Shown one piece after another: positions 17,717 to 28,757 of a stretch of 64,000 nucleotides of DNA; position 1 is the first letter of the stretch; each line of letters opens with the position of its first letter. The notes under the pieces were generated by a model. The model saw only the letters and a list, made by a program, of their open reading frames with translations, searched no databases and was not told where the DNA came from. The position numbers and the translations under genes are program-made. The stretch comes from CAYWMY01 sp046352935 (GTDB taxonomy: Bacteria > Pseudomonadota > Gammaproteobacteria > Steroidobacterales > Steroidobacteraceae): positions 1 to 64,000 of the forward strand of contig JAXMGR010000011.1 of the NCBI GenBank assembly GCA_046352935.1, written 5' to 3'.

Positions 17717-18895
17717 ATGAAGGACCGCACCCGGGTCAATCACCCGCCGCGCGTCGAACTGCCACCGGACAACCGTCCGCTGGTCGCGCCGATCTACCAG
17801 AACGTCAAGTTCGAGTTCGAGACCGTCGAGGAGAACGAACGGTATTTCCGCGGCGAGCGGCCCGGCTTCTACTACTCGCGCTCGACCAACCCGACCGTCC
17901 GCCAGCTCGAGCTCACGCTGGCCGGCCTGCAGGGCCGCGAGGACTGCCTGGCACTGGGCTCGGGCATCGCCGCGATCAGCGTCGCGATGCTCACGCTGCT
18001 CTCGGCGGGTGACCACGTCCTGTGCTTCGCCGAGACCTATGCGTCCACGGTGCACGCGATCCGCCGTCTGCTGGGGCGCTTCGGCGTCACGCACACCATG
18101 CTGTCCATCGAGGACGAAGCCGGCATGGAGGCCGCGCTGGCGGCGCGACCGGCGAAGCTCGTGGTGTTCGAGAGCCCGACCAACCCGGTGCTCAAGATCG
18201 CGGACATCGCGCGCATCACGGCGGCGGCGCGTGCCCACGGCGCGCTCACGCTCATGGACAACACTTTCGCCGGTTTCCACAACCACGGGCAGTATCCCGT
18301 GGATCTTTTCGTGCACAGCCTGACCAAGTACGCATCGGGCCACGGCGACGTGATGGGTGGCGCGATCATCGCCGACCGTGCGCTGCTCGCGCGGATGCGC
18401 GGCGATGCGAACGTGATCGGCGCGGCGCTCGATCCGCACGCGGCGTTCCTGATCCAGCGCGGCCTCCGGACGTACTTCGTGCGCTACGAGGCCGAGTGCC
18501 GCGCCGCGCAGCGCATCGCGGAGTTCCTCGCACTGCATCCCGCGGTCGAGGCGGTGAGTTACCCGGGACTCACGTCGCATCCGCGCCATGCGCTCGCGCG
18601 TGCGCAGATGAAGGACTTCGGCACCATCGTCTCGCTGGATCTGCGCGGCGGGGCCGAGGCGGCGGCGCGCTTCGTCGATGCGCTGGAACTGTTCGCCTCG
18701 GTGGCGAGCCTGGGCTCGACCGAGTCGCTCGTGATCCCGGCCCGATTGCAGTCGCAGCAGCACCTCGGTGCCGAAGAGCGCGGCTGGGCGGCGATGCGCC
18801 CCGGCACGATCCGTCTTTCAGTCGGCCTGGAGGATGTGGACGACCTGATCGCGGATCTGGAGCGCGGACTGGCCGCGGCCGCCGGCGGAGGTTGA
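17717..18895 (+). CDS. Cys/Met-metabolism PLP enzyme (cystathionine gamma-synthase/lyase family)
   Basis: 392 aa. Trans-sulfuration family features: YYSRSTNPTVRQLE, LGSGIAAISVAMLTLL, ESPTNPVLKI, LMDNTFAG, and Schiff-base Lys in HSLTKYASGHGDVMGG (K204). The C-terminal SVGLEDVDDLIADLERGL is standard. It could be cystathionine beta- or gamma-lyase, gamma-synthase or methionine gamma-lyase; sequence inspection does not separate these. It follows the aminotransferase by about 100 bp and precedes a flavodoxin-like gene by 2 bp. Confidence 0.85.
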   Translation: MKDRTRVNHPPRVELPPDNRPLVAPIYQNVKFEFETVEENERYFRGERPGFYYSRSTNPTVRQLELTLAGLQGREDCLALGSGIAAISVAMLTLLSAGDHVLCFAETYASTVHAIRRLLGRFGVTHTMLSIEDEAGMEAALAARPAKLVVFESPTNPVLKIADIARITAAARAHGALTLMDNTFAGFHNHGQYPVDLFVHSLTKYASGHGDVMGGAIIADRALLARMRGDANVIGAALDPHAAFLIQRGLRTYFVRYEAECRAAQRIAEFLALHPAVEAVSYPGLTSHPRHALARAQMKDFGTIVSLDLRGGAEAAARFVDALELFASVASLGSTESLVIPARLQSQQHLGAEERGWAAMRPGTIRLSVGLEDVDDLIADLERGLAAAAGGG

Positions 18896-18897
18896 AC

Positions 18898-19368
18898 TTG
18901 CCGGCGCGCCGCCGCCTGCTGCTCATCCATGCGGGCCACGCCGGGGGCAGGACCTTCCGGCTGCGCGATGCTCTCGTCGAGGGCGTCCGGACCTGTGAGG
19001 ACGAGGTCGAGCTGCGCGTCCGGCCCGCGCTGGAAGCCGGGCTCGACGACCTGCTGTGGGCCGAGGCGCTGCTGATCGGCACACCGGAACACTTCGGCTA
19101 CATGGCGGGCGCCATCAAGGATTTCCTGGACCGCACGTTCTATCCCGTCGCGGGCCGCACCGAGGGGCTGCCGTACGCGCTCGTCGTCAGCGCCGGCAAC
19201 GATGGCACGGGAGCGGTGAGGTCCATCGAACGCATCGTGCCCGGCTATCGCTGGCGCGCGGTCGCGGAGCCGCTGATCGTGGTCGGCGAGCCCGATGTGG
19301 TCGCGCTCGAGCGCGCGCGGGAGCTCGGGCAGACCGTCGCCGCGAGTCTGGCGCTCGGCGTGATCTGA
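18898..19368 (+). CDS. Flavodoxin-like/NADPH-dependent FMN reductase-fold protein
   Basis: 156 aa, starting at TTG 18898, two bases after the upstream stop; no better start exists in frame. RRLLLIHAGHAGG resembles a flavodoxin first strand and phosphate loop, although the loop is atypical (HAGHAGG rather than S-x-T-G-N-T). ALLIGTPEHFGYMAGAIKDFLDRTF is the typical second FMN contact of this fold. Probable cytosolic electron carrier or quinone/FMN reductase. Tight linkage to the trans-sulfuration enzyme suggests co-translation. Confidence 0.7.
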   Translation: MPARRRLLLIHAGHAGGRTFRLRDALVEGVRTCEDEVELRVRPALEAGLDDLLWAEALLIGTPEHFGYMAGAIKDFLDRTFYPVAGRTEGLPYALVVSAGNDGTGAVRSIERIVPGYRWRAVAEPLIVVGEPDVVALERARELGQTVAASLALGVI

Positions 19369-19461
19369 GCCCGGTTGCCGTAACCGTAACACCGGTCACT
19401 CCGGCGGCCTCCCCGCCGCGCGACTGTCGCCGCGCGCTGCAGGCTGCAGCCGCGGCGCGGG

Positions 19462-20328
19462 TCACACGAGCAGCAGGTCCCGGAGCCGTTCGCGGCGCGC
19501 GGCGTCGAGGCCGGCTTCGCGCTCGAGATACGCGGGCACGGAGCCGAAGCGCTGCTCCACCTCGGCGAGCGCCGTCCCGAGCCAGGCCTCGCGCACGCCG
19601 AGCAGCGTGTCGACCATGCCCTCGAGTTCGTCGCCGGGATTGTGGGAGGCGAGGCGGCGACGCAGGGAATTCCGGTGCAGCGCCGCACCGGGCCAGGTGC
19701 TGGATGCGAGGTAGTCCTGCAGGACCACCTCGCGCGGCACATCGAGCACCGTGAGGACGAGCGCCGTCGCGAATCCCGTGCGGTCCTTGCCGGCCGTGCA
19801 GTGCAGCAGCAGGGGTCCACCCGAGAGCAGCGCGTCGAACAACAGCGGCAGGCGCGGCGCGAAGTGCACCGCGAACCGGCGGTAGAGCTCGATCATCAGC
19901 CGTTCCGCACCCGCCTTCGTGGGGTGGTCGTCCAGCAGCGTGAGGAGCTGCGGATCCGCGCGCAGGTCGTTGTCGATGGCTGCGGTGAGTTCCCGCGCGC
20001 CGAAGTCCGCCGGCGTGCGGTTCGGGTGCCGTGCGCGCTCGATGTCACTGCGCAGATCGACGATGGTCGCGAGACGGAGGCCGCGCAGCGCCTGCCAGTC
20101 CTCGGGCGTCAATGCGTGCAGGCGGTCGGAACGCATGAGGGTGTGCGCCCGCACGCGCCGGCCGTCGCGCGCCGCGACACCGGCCAGACTGCGGAAATTG
20201 GTTGCACCCTGCAGCCGTGGCAGGGCGGGTGTCGCAGCCGCCTCGCGCGCAGGCTCCGCAACGGAAAACGGCTGCCCCGACGTCGAGTCGCGGGCAGCCG
20301 TCCCGTTCGATCGGCCCGTGCCGGTCAT
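19462..20328 (-). CDS. Tyrosine/serine protein phosphatase (Y_phosphatase3 type)
   Basis: 288 aa. The cysteine phosphatase signature HCTAGKDRTG holds nucleophile C177. The N-terminal GATNFRSLAGV and RSDRLHALTPED motifs and IVDLRSDIERARHPN match the bacterial PtpA/LipA-like family that acts on phosphotyrosine, phosphoserine or phosphoinositides. It has no signal peptide. It lies directly downstream of and co-oriented with isocitrate dehydrogenase, its start abutting that stop, so it is probably co-transcribed. Link to icd function is unknown. Confidence 0.85.
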   Translation of the reverse strand: MTGTGRSNGTAARDSTSGQPFSVAEPAREAAATPALPRLQGATNFRSLAGVAARDGRRVRAHTLMRSDRLHALTPEDWQALRGLRLATIVDLRSDIERARHPNRTPADFGARELTAAIDNDLRADPQLLTLLDDHPTKAGAERLMIELYRRFAVHFAPRLPLLFDALLSGGPLLLHCTAGKDRTGFATALVLTVLDVPREVVLQDYLASSTWPGAALHRNSLRRRLASHNPGDELEGMVDTLLGVREAWLGTALAEVEQRFGSVPAYLEREAGLDAARRERLRDLLLV

Positions 20329-21630
<1,302 letters not shown>

Positions 21631-21809
21631 CGGACTGTGGACTCCGTGTCTGGGGCCCGTATCGGGCCGTCTCGGGGCTCGTTTTCGGGGCGCGAATGTA
21701 GCACACCGGGGCCTCCCCGGCCTCCCGCGGGGACTCGTGGATATCCACAGGCGGCCATGGGCAACGCCCGCGCGGGATCCTAGAATGAATTTGAAGGAGA
21801 CCGACGCTC

Positions 21810-22907
21810 GTGACACGCACCCTGACGCGCACACCGGCCCGCGATGGTTACCGCATGCCCGCCGAGTGGGAGCCGCACGCCGGCACCTGGATGCTCTGGC
21901 CCGAGCGGCCCGACAACTGGCGGCTGGGTGCCACGCCCGCGCAGCGCGCGTTCGCGGCGGTTGCGACAGCGATCGCGGCGGTCGAGCCGGTCACCGTCGG
22001 GGTTTCGTCACGGCAGTACGCGGTGGCGCGCAGCGCACTGCCCGAACGCGTGCGGGTCGTGGAGCTGTCGTCGAACGACGCCTGGATGCGCGACGTCGGT
22101 CCGACCTTCGTCGTCGACGATCGCGGCGGCCGCCGCGCCGTGGACTGGGAGTTCAACGCCTGGGGCGGGCTGCAGGGCGGGCTGTACTTCCCCTGGGACC
22201 AGGACGACGCGGTGGCACGCAAGGTCGCCGAGATCGAGGGGGCGGACCGGTATCGCGCGCCGTTCGTGCTGGAGGGCGGGGCGATCCACGTCGACGGCGA
22301 GGGTACGCTGCTGACGACCGAGGAGTGCCTGCTGCACCCGAACCGCAATCCGGCGCTGTCGCGGACGGAGCTGGAAGTCCTGCTGCAGCGCTATCTCGGC
22401 ATCCGCCACATCGTCTGGCTCGGACGCGGCGTGTTCGCCGACGAGACCGACGGCCACGTGGACAACCTGGCCTGTTTCGTGCGGCCCGGGGTCGTGGCGC
22501 TGACCTGGACGGACGACCGGCGCGATCCGCAGTACGAGATCTCGCGTGATGCCTGGGAGCGGCTGCGGCGCGCCCGGGACGCGCGCGGCCGGCCCTTCGA
22601 AGTGCACAGGATCCACCAGCCCGGTCCGCTGTACATGACGGAGGCGGAAGCCGCGGGCGTCGACGCCGTCGAAGGTTCGACGCGGCGTATCGCGGGCCAG
22701 CGTCTCGCGGGCTCGTACGTGAACTCCTACCTCGCGAACCGCGCCGTGGTGATGCCGCTGCTCGATCCGGCGATGGATCGCCGTGCGGCTGCGAAGATGA
22801 AGCGCCTGTTCCCGGGACGTCGCGTCATCGGCGTGCCCGCACGCGAGATCCTGCTGGGCGGCGGCAACATCCACTGCATCACGCAGCAGGTGCCGCGCGC
22901 GGTCTGA
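21810..22907 (+). CDS. aguA: Agmatine deiminase
   Basis: 365 aa from GTG 21810 preceded by AAGGAGA. Peptidylarginine-deiminase-like fold with substrate and catalytic motifs MPAEWEPHAGTWMLWP, NDAWMRDVGPTFV, FVLEGGAIHVDGEGT, DGHVDN, and the catalytic Cys in LGGGNIHCITQQ (C356). It converts agmatine to N-carbamoylputrescine. The partner amidase AguB is not in the window. Its product could feed the polyamine degradation genes at 5.5-12 kb. Confidence 0.94.
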   Translation: MTRTLTRTPARDGYRMPAEWEPHAGTWMLWPERPDNWRLGATPAQRAFAAVATAIAAVEPVTVGVSSRQYAVARSALPERVRVVELSSNDAWMRDVGPTFVVDDRGGRRAVDWEFNAWGGLQGGLYFPWDQDDAVARKVAEIEGADRYRAPFVLEGGAIHVDGEGTLLTTEECLLHPNRNPALSRTELEVLLQRYLGIRHIVWLGRGVFADETDGHVDNLACFVRPGVVALTWTDDRRDPQYEISRDAWERLRRARDARGRPFEVHRIHQPGPLYMTEAEAAGVDAVEGSTRRIAGQRLAGSYVNSYLANRAVVMPLLDPAMDRRAAAKMKRLFPGRRVIGVPAREILLGGGNIHCITQQVPRAV

Positions 22908-22958
22908 AGCGCGCCACGCCGGGTGCGACCGGGTCGGCGGTCGCCCGGCGCCGCGTGC

Positions 22959-24041
22959 TCAGGCGTCGGCCGCGACGAAGTCCTTCCAGGTGCGAAGGTA
23001 GGCGAGGAAGGCTTCGCCCACGCCCTCGCGCCGCAGTTCGTCGGCGCCGACCGGCAGTGCGCGCATCGCGAAGTCCGGATCCGTCTCGATCCGCCGCGGG
23101 AAGTCGTGGTGCAGGATGGCTGCGCGTCCGACGATGACGAAATCGGCTCCCGCCTCGAGACAGCGCCGCGCGTCGGCGCCGCTCCTGATCTTCCCTGCGG
23201 CACCGATGCGCGTGCGGCCCCGGTCGAGCGCGGCGAAGTGGTCGAGCAGCGTGCGGCCGCGGTACTCGTTCTCCTCGGGTTCCTTGAACACGTCCCACAG
23301 CGACAGGTCGAGGTAATCGAGCGCGCCGCCCTGCATGAGCCGCGCCGCGACTTCGAGCATCTCGGCGGTGCGCAGGCCATAACGCTCGGGCGAGAGGCGC
23401 AGGCCGAGTCCGAAGCCCGCGCCGCAGCGTGCGCGGATCCCCGCGATGATCTCCTCGACGAGACGCAGGCGGTTCTCGAGCGGGCCGCCGTAACGGTCGT
23501 CGCGGCGGTTGGTTTCCCCGCTCAGGAACTGGCACAGCACGTAGCCATGCGCGCCATGCAGCTCGACGCCCGCGAAACCCGCGCGTTCCGCGCGCAGTGC
23601 CGCGGCGATGAAGTCCTCGCGCAGCCGATCCACGTCGGGGAGCGCGAGTCCGCGCGCGCCGCTCGCGGCGTCGGACGAAGGCGCCACGGGCGACATGCCG
23701 GTGAGGTCCTTCGCGGCGCGCAGACCGGCGTGGTGCAGCTGCAGGACGCCGACGGTGCCGGCCACCCGTAGCGCTGTCGCGAGCCGCGTCAGTCCGGGCA
23801 GGTGCTCGTCCGACCAGCAGCCGAGCTGACCGCGGAAGCCCTGGCCTGCGGCCTGCACGTGCGAGGCGCAGGTCATGGTGAGCCCGAATCCTCCCTGCGC
23901 GCGGAGCTGCAGCCAGCGGTATTCGTCCTCGCCGAGCCTGCCGTCCGGGAGGCTCTGCAGGTTGGTGAGCGGTGCCAGCACGAAGCGGTTCTTCATCGCC
24001 GGCCCGTGGGTGAACTCGAGCGGGGCGAACAGCGAGGTCAT
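22959..24041 (-). CDS. Old-Yellow-Enzyme family NADH:flavin oxidoreductase
   Basis: 360 aa TIM-barrel flavoprotein. NRFVLAPLTNLQS at the FMN end, LQLHHAG, GVELHGAHGYVLCQFLSGETNRRDD with the conserved His pair and Arg, and C-terminal EAGADFVIVGRAAI phosphate loop. It reduces activated alkenes or acts on flavin; substrate unknown. The start at 24041 follows homology; the open frame continues upstream without family features. It stands alone. Confidence 0.88.
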   Translation of the reverse strand: MTSLFAPLEFTHGPAMKNRFVLAPLTNLQSLPDGRLGEDEYRWLQLRAQGGFGLTMTCASHVQAAGQGFRGQLGCWSDEHLPGLTRLATALRVAGTVGVLQLHHAGLRAAKDLTGMSPVAPSSDAASGARGLALPDVDRLREDFIAAALRAERAGFAGVELHGAHGYVLCQFLSGETNRRDDRYGGPLENRLRLVEEIIAGIRARCGAGFGLGLRLSPERYGLRTAEMLEVAARLMQGGALDYLDLSLWDVFKEPEENEYRGRTLLDHFAALDRGRTRIGAAGKIRSGADARRCLEAGADFVIVGRAAILHHDFPRRIETDPDFAMRALPVGADELRREGVGEAFLAYLRTWKDFVAADA

Positions 24042-24475
24042 CGGCGGTGGCTTCCGGACACGGCGGGGAACGGCCTCCCCGGGGCGGCGCATTGTGCCGT
24101 CGACATGCGATGCCGTCACTCGGCGGTCGGCACCGCAGCGGCACATCGAATCGCGCTGCACATCATGCAGGCCGTGCAGTCTCCGGACTGTTCTCTCGCC
24201 GGTGGCCTGTTGCCTATTCCCATCTCTTGAATTTTGGTCAAGAATGAGTCTAGAGACAGGTCTGCTCCCTTCTCTGCCCGGGACGACCGCGGTGCAGGCA
24301 CGCGTGACGACGAGAATCCGGACTGGATTCGGCCGGTCAGGGCGGGTGCGGAGCGCAGGGGTACTTCTGGCGGCGGTGCACGGCCCTCGGCATGCGGGTC
24401 GCGCCGGCACCGCGGGATCGACAAAGCAACAACGGCATCCCGACACGATGCCGATTCCGGAGAGGGGTCGCGATC
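24042..24475. other. Divergent intergenic region between OYE and TonB receptor genes
   Basis: 434 bp without a gene. It is more A/T-rich around 24220-24260, where a palindrome lies (separate entry). The rest shows no ORF with family features. It probably carries promoters for both flanking genes. Confidence 0.5.
24225..24243. promoter_or_regulatory. Palindrome TCTTGA-N7-TCAAGA upstream of TonB receptor
   Basis: Perfect 6-bp arms separated by ATTTTGG. TTGAAT at 24227-24232 could act as a -35 element, with a weak TAGAGA 18 bp downstream, so a protein bound here could block transcription of the receptor starting at 24476. Visual assignment only. Confidence 0.4.
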
Positions 24476-26953
24476 ATGAAAAACAGATGGCTGTTGAGTT
24501 CCGCTGTTTCCATCGCGCTCGGCGGCGTGGCGTTGATGCCCGTTGCCGCAGTTGCCGCCGAGGCTGACGCAGAAGCCCCTGTCGGTCTCGGCGAAATCAT
24601 CGTGACGGCGACCCGGCGCGACACCAACCTGCAGGACACGCCGGTTGCGGTCAGTGCGATCGATTCCGTCGCCATCAGCCAGGCGAGCCCGCGCAATATC
24701 GGCGACATCGCCAGCTTCGTGCCGAATTTCTCCGCCTCCACCATCACCGGCTTCAACGCGGCGTCGTTCGCGATGCGCGGCGTGGGCCAGAACACCATCA
24801 TCGTCTACTTCGAACCGCCGGTCTCCGTGCTGGTCGATGATTTCGCAGTGCCCAGCGTGCAGACACAGCTGCTCGATACTTTCGATATCGCGCAGGTCGA
24901 AGTGCTGCGCGGCCCGCAGGGCACGCTGTTCGGCAAGAACACCACCGGCGGCGCCGTGACCGTGCGCACCAAGCGCCCCGTGCTCGACAGCTTCGGTGCG
25001 GACGTGAAGCTGCAACTGGGCGAGTTCAGCAACCGCGTCATCCAGGGCGCGATCAACGTGCCGATCGTCAAGGACAAGGTGGCCCTGCGCGTGGTCGGCG
25101 GTTACCAGAAGGACGACGGCTATTATCGCAATGGCGGTTGCTACGGCCCCGTCACCGGCTTCTTCCCCGGCAACAAGTGGCAGGGAGTGTCCGGCTGCCT
25201 CGACGGCGACCGTGTCGGCGGCAAGAAGGTCTGGAACGGCCGCGCCAAGCTGCTGGCAGAGCCGAGCGACCAGCTCTCGATCCTGCTGCAATACGAAAAG
25301 CTGCACGACCGCTCGCAGCCGGTTCCCTCGGTCAACGAGAACTTCCGTTACCAGAACCCGGCCGATCCCTTCCTCACGAACCTGCTCGGCCTCGGCCGAC
25401 GGGTGGACTCGGGCGATCCACTCGACAATGCAATGATCACCGACCGCGACGATGCCCTGCTCGAGATGGGCCGCGGCCAGCGGATCGATGTCGACGGCGT
25501 CTATCTCAACATCGACTACGACACCGGGTTCGGAACGCTGACCTCCGTCTCGGGCTGGCGCAAGCAGAAGTCACGCCTGCCCAACAGCTATGCGGGTACC
25601 ACGGCAATTGCGCCGGACGGCGACCAGCTCTCGGTGTTCGACGCGCGCCGTGACGATGATCGCAAGACCTACCAGCAGGAACTGCGCTTCGCGACCGATA
25701 CGGGCACGGCCGTGGATGGCGTGGTCGGCGGCTTCTTCCAGAAGGACAAGACCAACTTCTGCGTCTCGCAGATCCTCGGCTTCCTGGACGTCGTCAGCGG
25801 CCCGCTGCCGTTCGGTGCCTGGAACGATACGCCCTACATCCTGTGCAACGCGCAGAAGGCGCGGTCCACGGCGCTCTTCGCCGAAGGTACCTTCAAGGCA
25901 ACCGATCAGCTGACCCTCACCGGCGGCTTCCGCTACACCTGGGAAAAGAAGACCTGGTGGGGCCGCCAGCAGGTGTTCATCCCGGCGCTGGATGGCGGCT
26001 TCGACCCGTCGATCACGATCGACCAGCCGCTCGATGCCAATGTCTTCGATCACCCGGCAGGCGTGATCAAGGTGAAGGACTCGGTCAGGAAGCCGACCTG
26101 GCGGTTCAGTGCGGGCTATCAGGCGACGCCGGACCTCTTCACCTATTTCACCTATTCGCGCGGCTTCAAGGCGGGCGGCTTCAACGACCAGATCGGCGGC
26201 TTCGCGCCGTTCGGTGCCGATACGGCAGCCTTTCGCGAAGCGGCGCAGGCGACCCGGCCGGAGACCGCCGACAACTTCGAACTGGGCCTCAAGAGCGAGT
26301 TCTTCGACCGGCGTCTGCGTTTCAACCTCACGGGCTTCCACGTGAAGTACAAGAATCTGCAGCGCGAGCTGAACGTGCCGATCGAGGTCAACGGCCAGCC
26401 CAACCAGGTGACCCGCTTCGTCAACGCGGCCAGCGCCAAGGTGAAGGGCCTCGAGATCGAGACCGTCGCACAGGTGGTCCCGGAACTGACGCTGCGCGGG
26501 GTGCTCGGGTACCAGGACGGCAAGTATTCGAGCTATGTCGTGGCGCCGGCGCCGGGCGGCCAGCCGGGTTCGGGCTATGACCTCGGCAGCGCTCCGCTGC
26601 TGCGCACGCCGAAGTGGACCTGGTCGGTCGACGGCACGTACAACCAGCCGCTCACCGACAATTTCAAGGTGGTCCTCAATGCCAACGTCAGCTACGTCAG
26701 CAGCAACCTGTTCTCGCAGTCGATCACTTCGGCGGCGGGCAATGCCTACCTCAACGCGAGGACGCTGCTGAATGCCTCGATCACGCTCGCGCAGACGGAC
26801 GACGACTACTACGTGCGGGTGGTCGGCCGCAACCTGACGGACGAGCGCTACCGTACGGCCAACCAGAACGTGGGCGGGTTGTGGCTCAACAGCCAGTACG
26901 GTCTGCCGCGCTACTTCGGCGTCGAGCTGGGCTTCCAGTTCGGCTCGAAGTGA
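24476..26953 (+). CDS. TonB-dependent outer-membrane receptor 1
   Basis: 825 aa. Signal peptide with cleavage near AVAA-EADAE, a TonB-box-like start GLGEIIVTATRR, plug domain (DTPVAVSAI, VEVLRGPQGTLFGKNTTGGAV) and a large beta-barrel. Import of a siderophore, vitamin or hydrophobic carbon source is expected. The last strand reads VELGFQFGSK, so the usual terminal aromatic is followed by three extra residues. Its third-position base use looks slightly less G/C-rich than that of the neighbours. It stands alone with its own upstream region. Confidence 0.9.
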   Translation: MKNRWLLSSAVSIALGGVALMPVAAVAAEADAEAPVGLGEIIVTATRRDTNLQDTPVAVSAIDSVAISQASPRNIGDIASFVPNFSASTITGFNAASFAMRGVGQNTIIVYFEPPVSVLVDDFAVPSVQTQLLDTFDIAQVEVLRGPQGTLFGKNTTGGAVTVRTKRPVLDSFGADVKLQLGEFSNRVIQGAINVPIVKDKVALRVVGGYQKDDGYYRNGGCYGPVTGFFPGNKWQGVSGCLDGDRVGGKKVWNGRAKLLAEPSDQLSILLQYEKLHDRSQPVPSVNENFRYQNPADPFLTNLLGLGRRVDSGDPLDNAMITDRDDALLEMGRGQRIDVDGVYLNIDYDTGFGTLTSVSGWRKQKSRLPNSYAGTTAIAPDGDQLSVFDARRDDDRKTYQQELRFATDTGTAVDGVVGGFFQKDKTNFCVSQILGFLDVVSGPLPFGAWNDTPYILCNAQKARSTALFAEGTFKATDQLTLTGGFRYTWEKKTWWGRQQVFIPALDGGFDPSITIDQPLDANVFDHPAGVIKVKDSVRKPTWRFSAGYQATPDLFTYFTYSRGFKAGGFNDQIGGFAPFGADTAAFREAAQATRPETADNFELGLKSEFFDRRLRFNLTGFHVKYKNLQRELNVPIEVNGQPNQVTRFVNAASAKVKGLEIETVAQVVPELTLRGVLGYQDGKYSSYVVAPAPGGQPGSGYDLGSAPLLRTPKWTWSVDGTYNQPLTDNFKVVLNANVSYVSSNLFSQSITSAAGNAYLNARTLLNASITLAQTDDDYYVRVVGRNLTDERYRTANQNVGGLWLNSQYGLPRYFGVELGFQFGSK

Positions 26954-27078
26954 CGCAAGGCAGGCGGACGGCATGGGGACGCCGGCATCGCTCTTCGGGG
27001 CGATCGCCGGCCGCCGCCTCTGCACCGGGCGGCGGGCCATGTTCCTGAGGCAGGACGTGCACCGGCCGCGGCCGGGGC

Positions 27079-28623
27079 CTACTTCGCCGTCGGCATCGTG
27101 AACTCCGCGCCGCGGCTCGCGGTGTCGGGCCAGCGGCTCATCACCGACTTCTGGCGCGTGTAGAAGCGGACGCCCTCCGCGCCATAGGCGTGCAGGTCGC
27201 CGTACAGGCTCTTCTTCCAGCCGCCGAAGCCGTGCCAGGCCATCGGCACGGGGATCGGCACGTTGATGCCGACCATGCCCGCCTCGACGCGCCGCGCGAA
27301 CTCGCGCGCGATGCCGCCGTCGCGTGTGAAGCAGGAAACCCCGTTGCCGTACTCGTGGCCGTTCACGAGCGCGAGTGCGGCGGCGAAGTCGGGCACGCGC
27401 ACGCAGCAGAGCACGGGCCCGAAGATCTCCTCGCGGTAGATGCGCATGTCGGGCGTCACGCGGTCGAACAGCGTGCCGCCGAGCCAGAAGCCGCCTTCGC
27501 GCCCGGCGACCGTGAACGGCGCACCCGTGGCGGGATCGACCCGGCCGTCGACGACGAGTTCGGCGCCGCCTGCGGCGCCGTCGGCGATATGGCCCCGGAT
27601 GCGATCGCGCGCCGCGGCCGTGACGATCGGTCCCATCTCGGCGGCGGGGTCCATGCCGTCGCGTACGACGAGTGCGCGCGTGCGTGCGGCGAGCTTCGGC
27701 ACGAGCCGGTCGCCGACGTCCCCGACCAGCACCGCGACGGAGATCGCCATGCAGCGCTCACCGGCCGAACCGTAGGCGGCGCCGATCAGTGCGTCGGCGG
27801 CGACGTCGAGGTCCGCGTCCGGCATCACGACGAGGTGGTTCTTGGCTCCTCCGAGGGCCTGCACGCGCTTGCCCCTTTCGCCGCCGCGCCGGTACAGCTC
27901 CTGCGCGACCGGCGTGGATCCCACGAAACTCAGTGCGCGCACCTGCGGATGATCGAGCAGCGCATCGACGGCGACGCGGTCGCCCTGCACGACGTTGAAC
28001 ACGCCGTCCGGCAGTCCTGCGTCGCGCAGCAGCGCCGCCATGAACAGGGACGCCGAAGGATCGCGCTCGCTGGGCTTGAGCACGAAGCTGTTGCCGCAGG
28101 CGATCGCGACCGGGAACATCCAGCACGGCACCATGCAGGGGAAGTTGAACGGCGTAACGCCCGCCACCACGCCGAGCGGCTGGCGCAGCGTCCAGTTGTC
28201 GATGCCGGTCGAGACCTGGTCGCTGTAGTCGCCTTTCAGCAGTTCGGGGATGCCGCAGGCGAATTCGACGATCTCGATGCCGCGCGTGACCTCGCCCTGC
28301 GCGTCGGAGAAGACCTTGCCGTGCTCGCGCGTGATGATCGCGGCGAGCTCGTCGCGGTGGCGGTTCATCTGTTCGAGGAAGGAGAACAGCACGCGCGCGC
28401 GCTTCAGGGGCGGTGTGTCGGCCCATCGGGGTGCAGCCCGCGCGGCGCTCGCGACCGCGGCGCCGACCGTCGCCGCATCCGCCATCGCGACCTGACGTGC
28501 GACGCGGCCCGTCGCGGGCTCGAACACGTCCTGCCTGCGGGAGCCGGCGGGGAGCTGCGGCCTGCCGTCGATCCAGTGGCTCACGGTCGCGGCATCGGAG
28601 GCGGATGTGTCTGCGGCGTTCAT
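27079..28623 (-). CDS. mmsA: Methylmalonate-semialdehyde dehydrogenase (CoA-acylating)
   Basis: 514 aa aldehyde dehydrogenase. TPFNFPCMVPCWMFPVAIACGN and KPSERDPSAS are characteristic of MmsA; the catalytic Cys lies in GSAGERCMAIS (C291); C-terminal GINVPIPVPMAWHGFGGWK. It converts methylmalonate semialdehyde to propionyl-CoA, or malonate semialdehyde to acetyl-CoA, in valine, inositol or beta-alanine degradation. Beta-alanine routes would connect it with the class III aminotransferase at 10.7 kb. It is divergent from the PrpD-family gene. Confidence 0.92.
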   Translation of the reverse strand: MNAADTSASDAATVSHWIDGRPQLPAGSRRQDVFEPATGRVARQVAMADAATVGAAVASAARAAPRWADTPPLKRARVLFSFLEQMNRHRDELAAIITREHGKVFSDAQGEVTRGIEIVEFACGIPELLKGDYSDQVSTGIDNWTLRQPLGVVAGVTPFNFPCMVPCWMFPVAIACGNSFVLKPSERDPSASLFMAALLRDAGLPDGVFNVVQGDRVAVDALLDHPQVRALSFVGSTPVAQELYRRGGERGKRVQALGGAKNHLVVMPDADLDVAADALIGAAYGSAGERCMAISVAVLVGDVGDRLVPKLAARTRALVVRDGMDPAAEMGPIVTAAARDRIRGHIADGAAGGAELVVDGRVDPATGAPFTVAGREGGFWLGGTLFDRVTPDMRIYREEIFGPVLCCVRVPDFAAALALVNGHEYGNGVSCFTRDGGIAREFARRVEAGMVGINVPIPVPMAWHGFGGWKKSLYGDLHAYGAEGVRFYTRQKSVMSRWPDTASRGAEFTMPTAK

Positions 28624-28757
28624 GGGCGCCAGTCTATACGGGCCGCGAGGCCGGGCGGGCTGCCCTCCGGCCGCCGTGCCATGGCAGGGCGCGGAAAGGG
28701 TTTGTAGAGTCTCGTCCTGCGCGCGCCGGCGCGCCCGCTCCCGGGAGCCCGTTCCTC

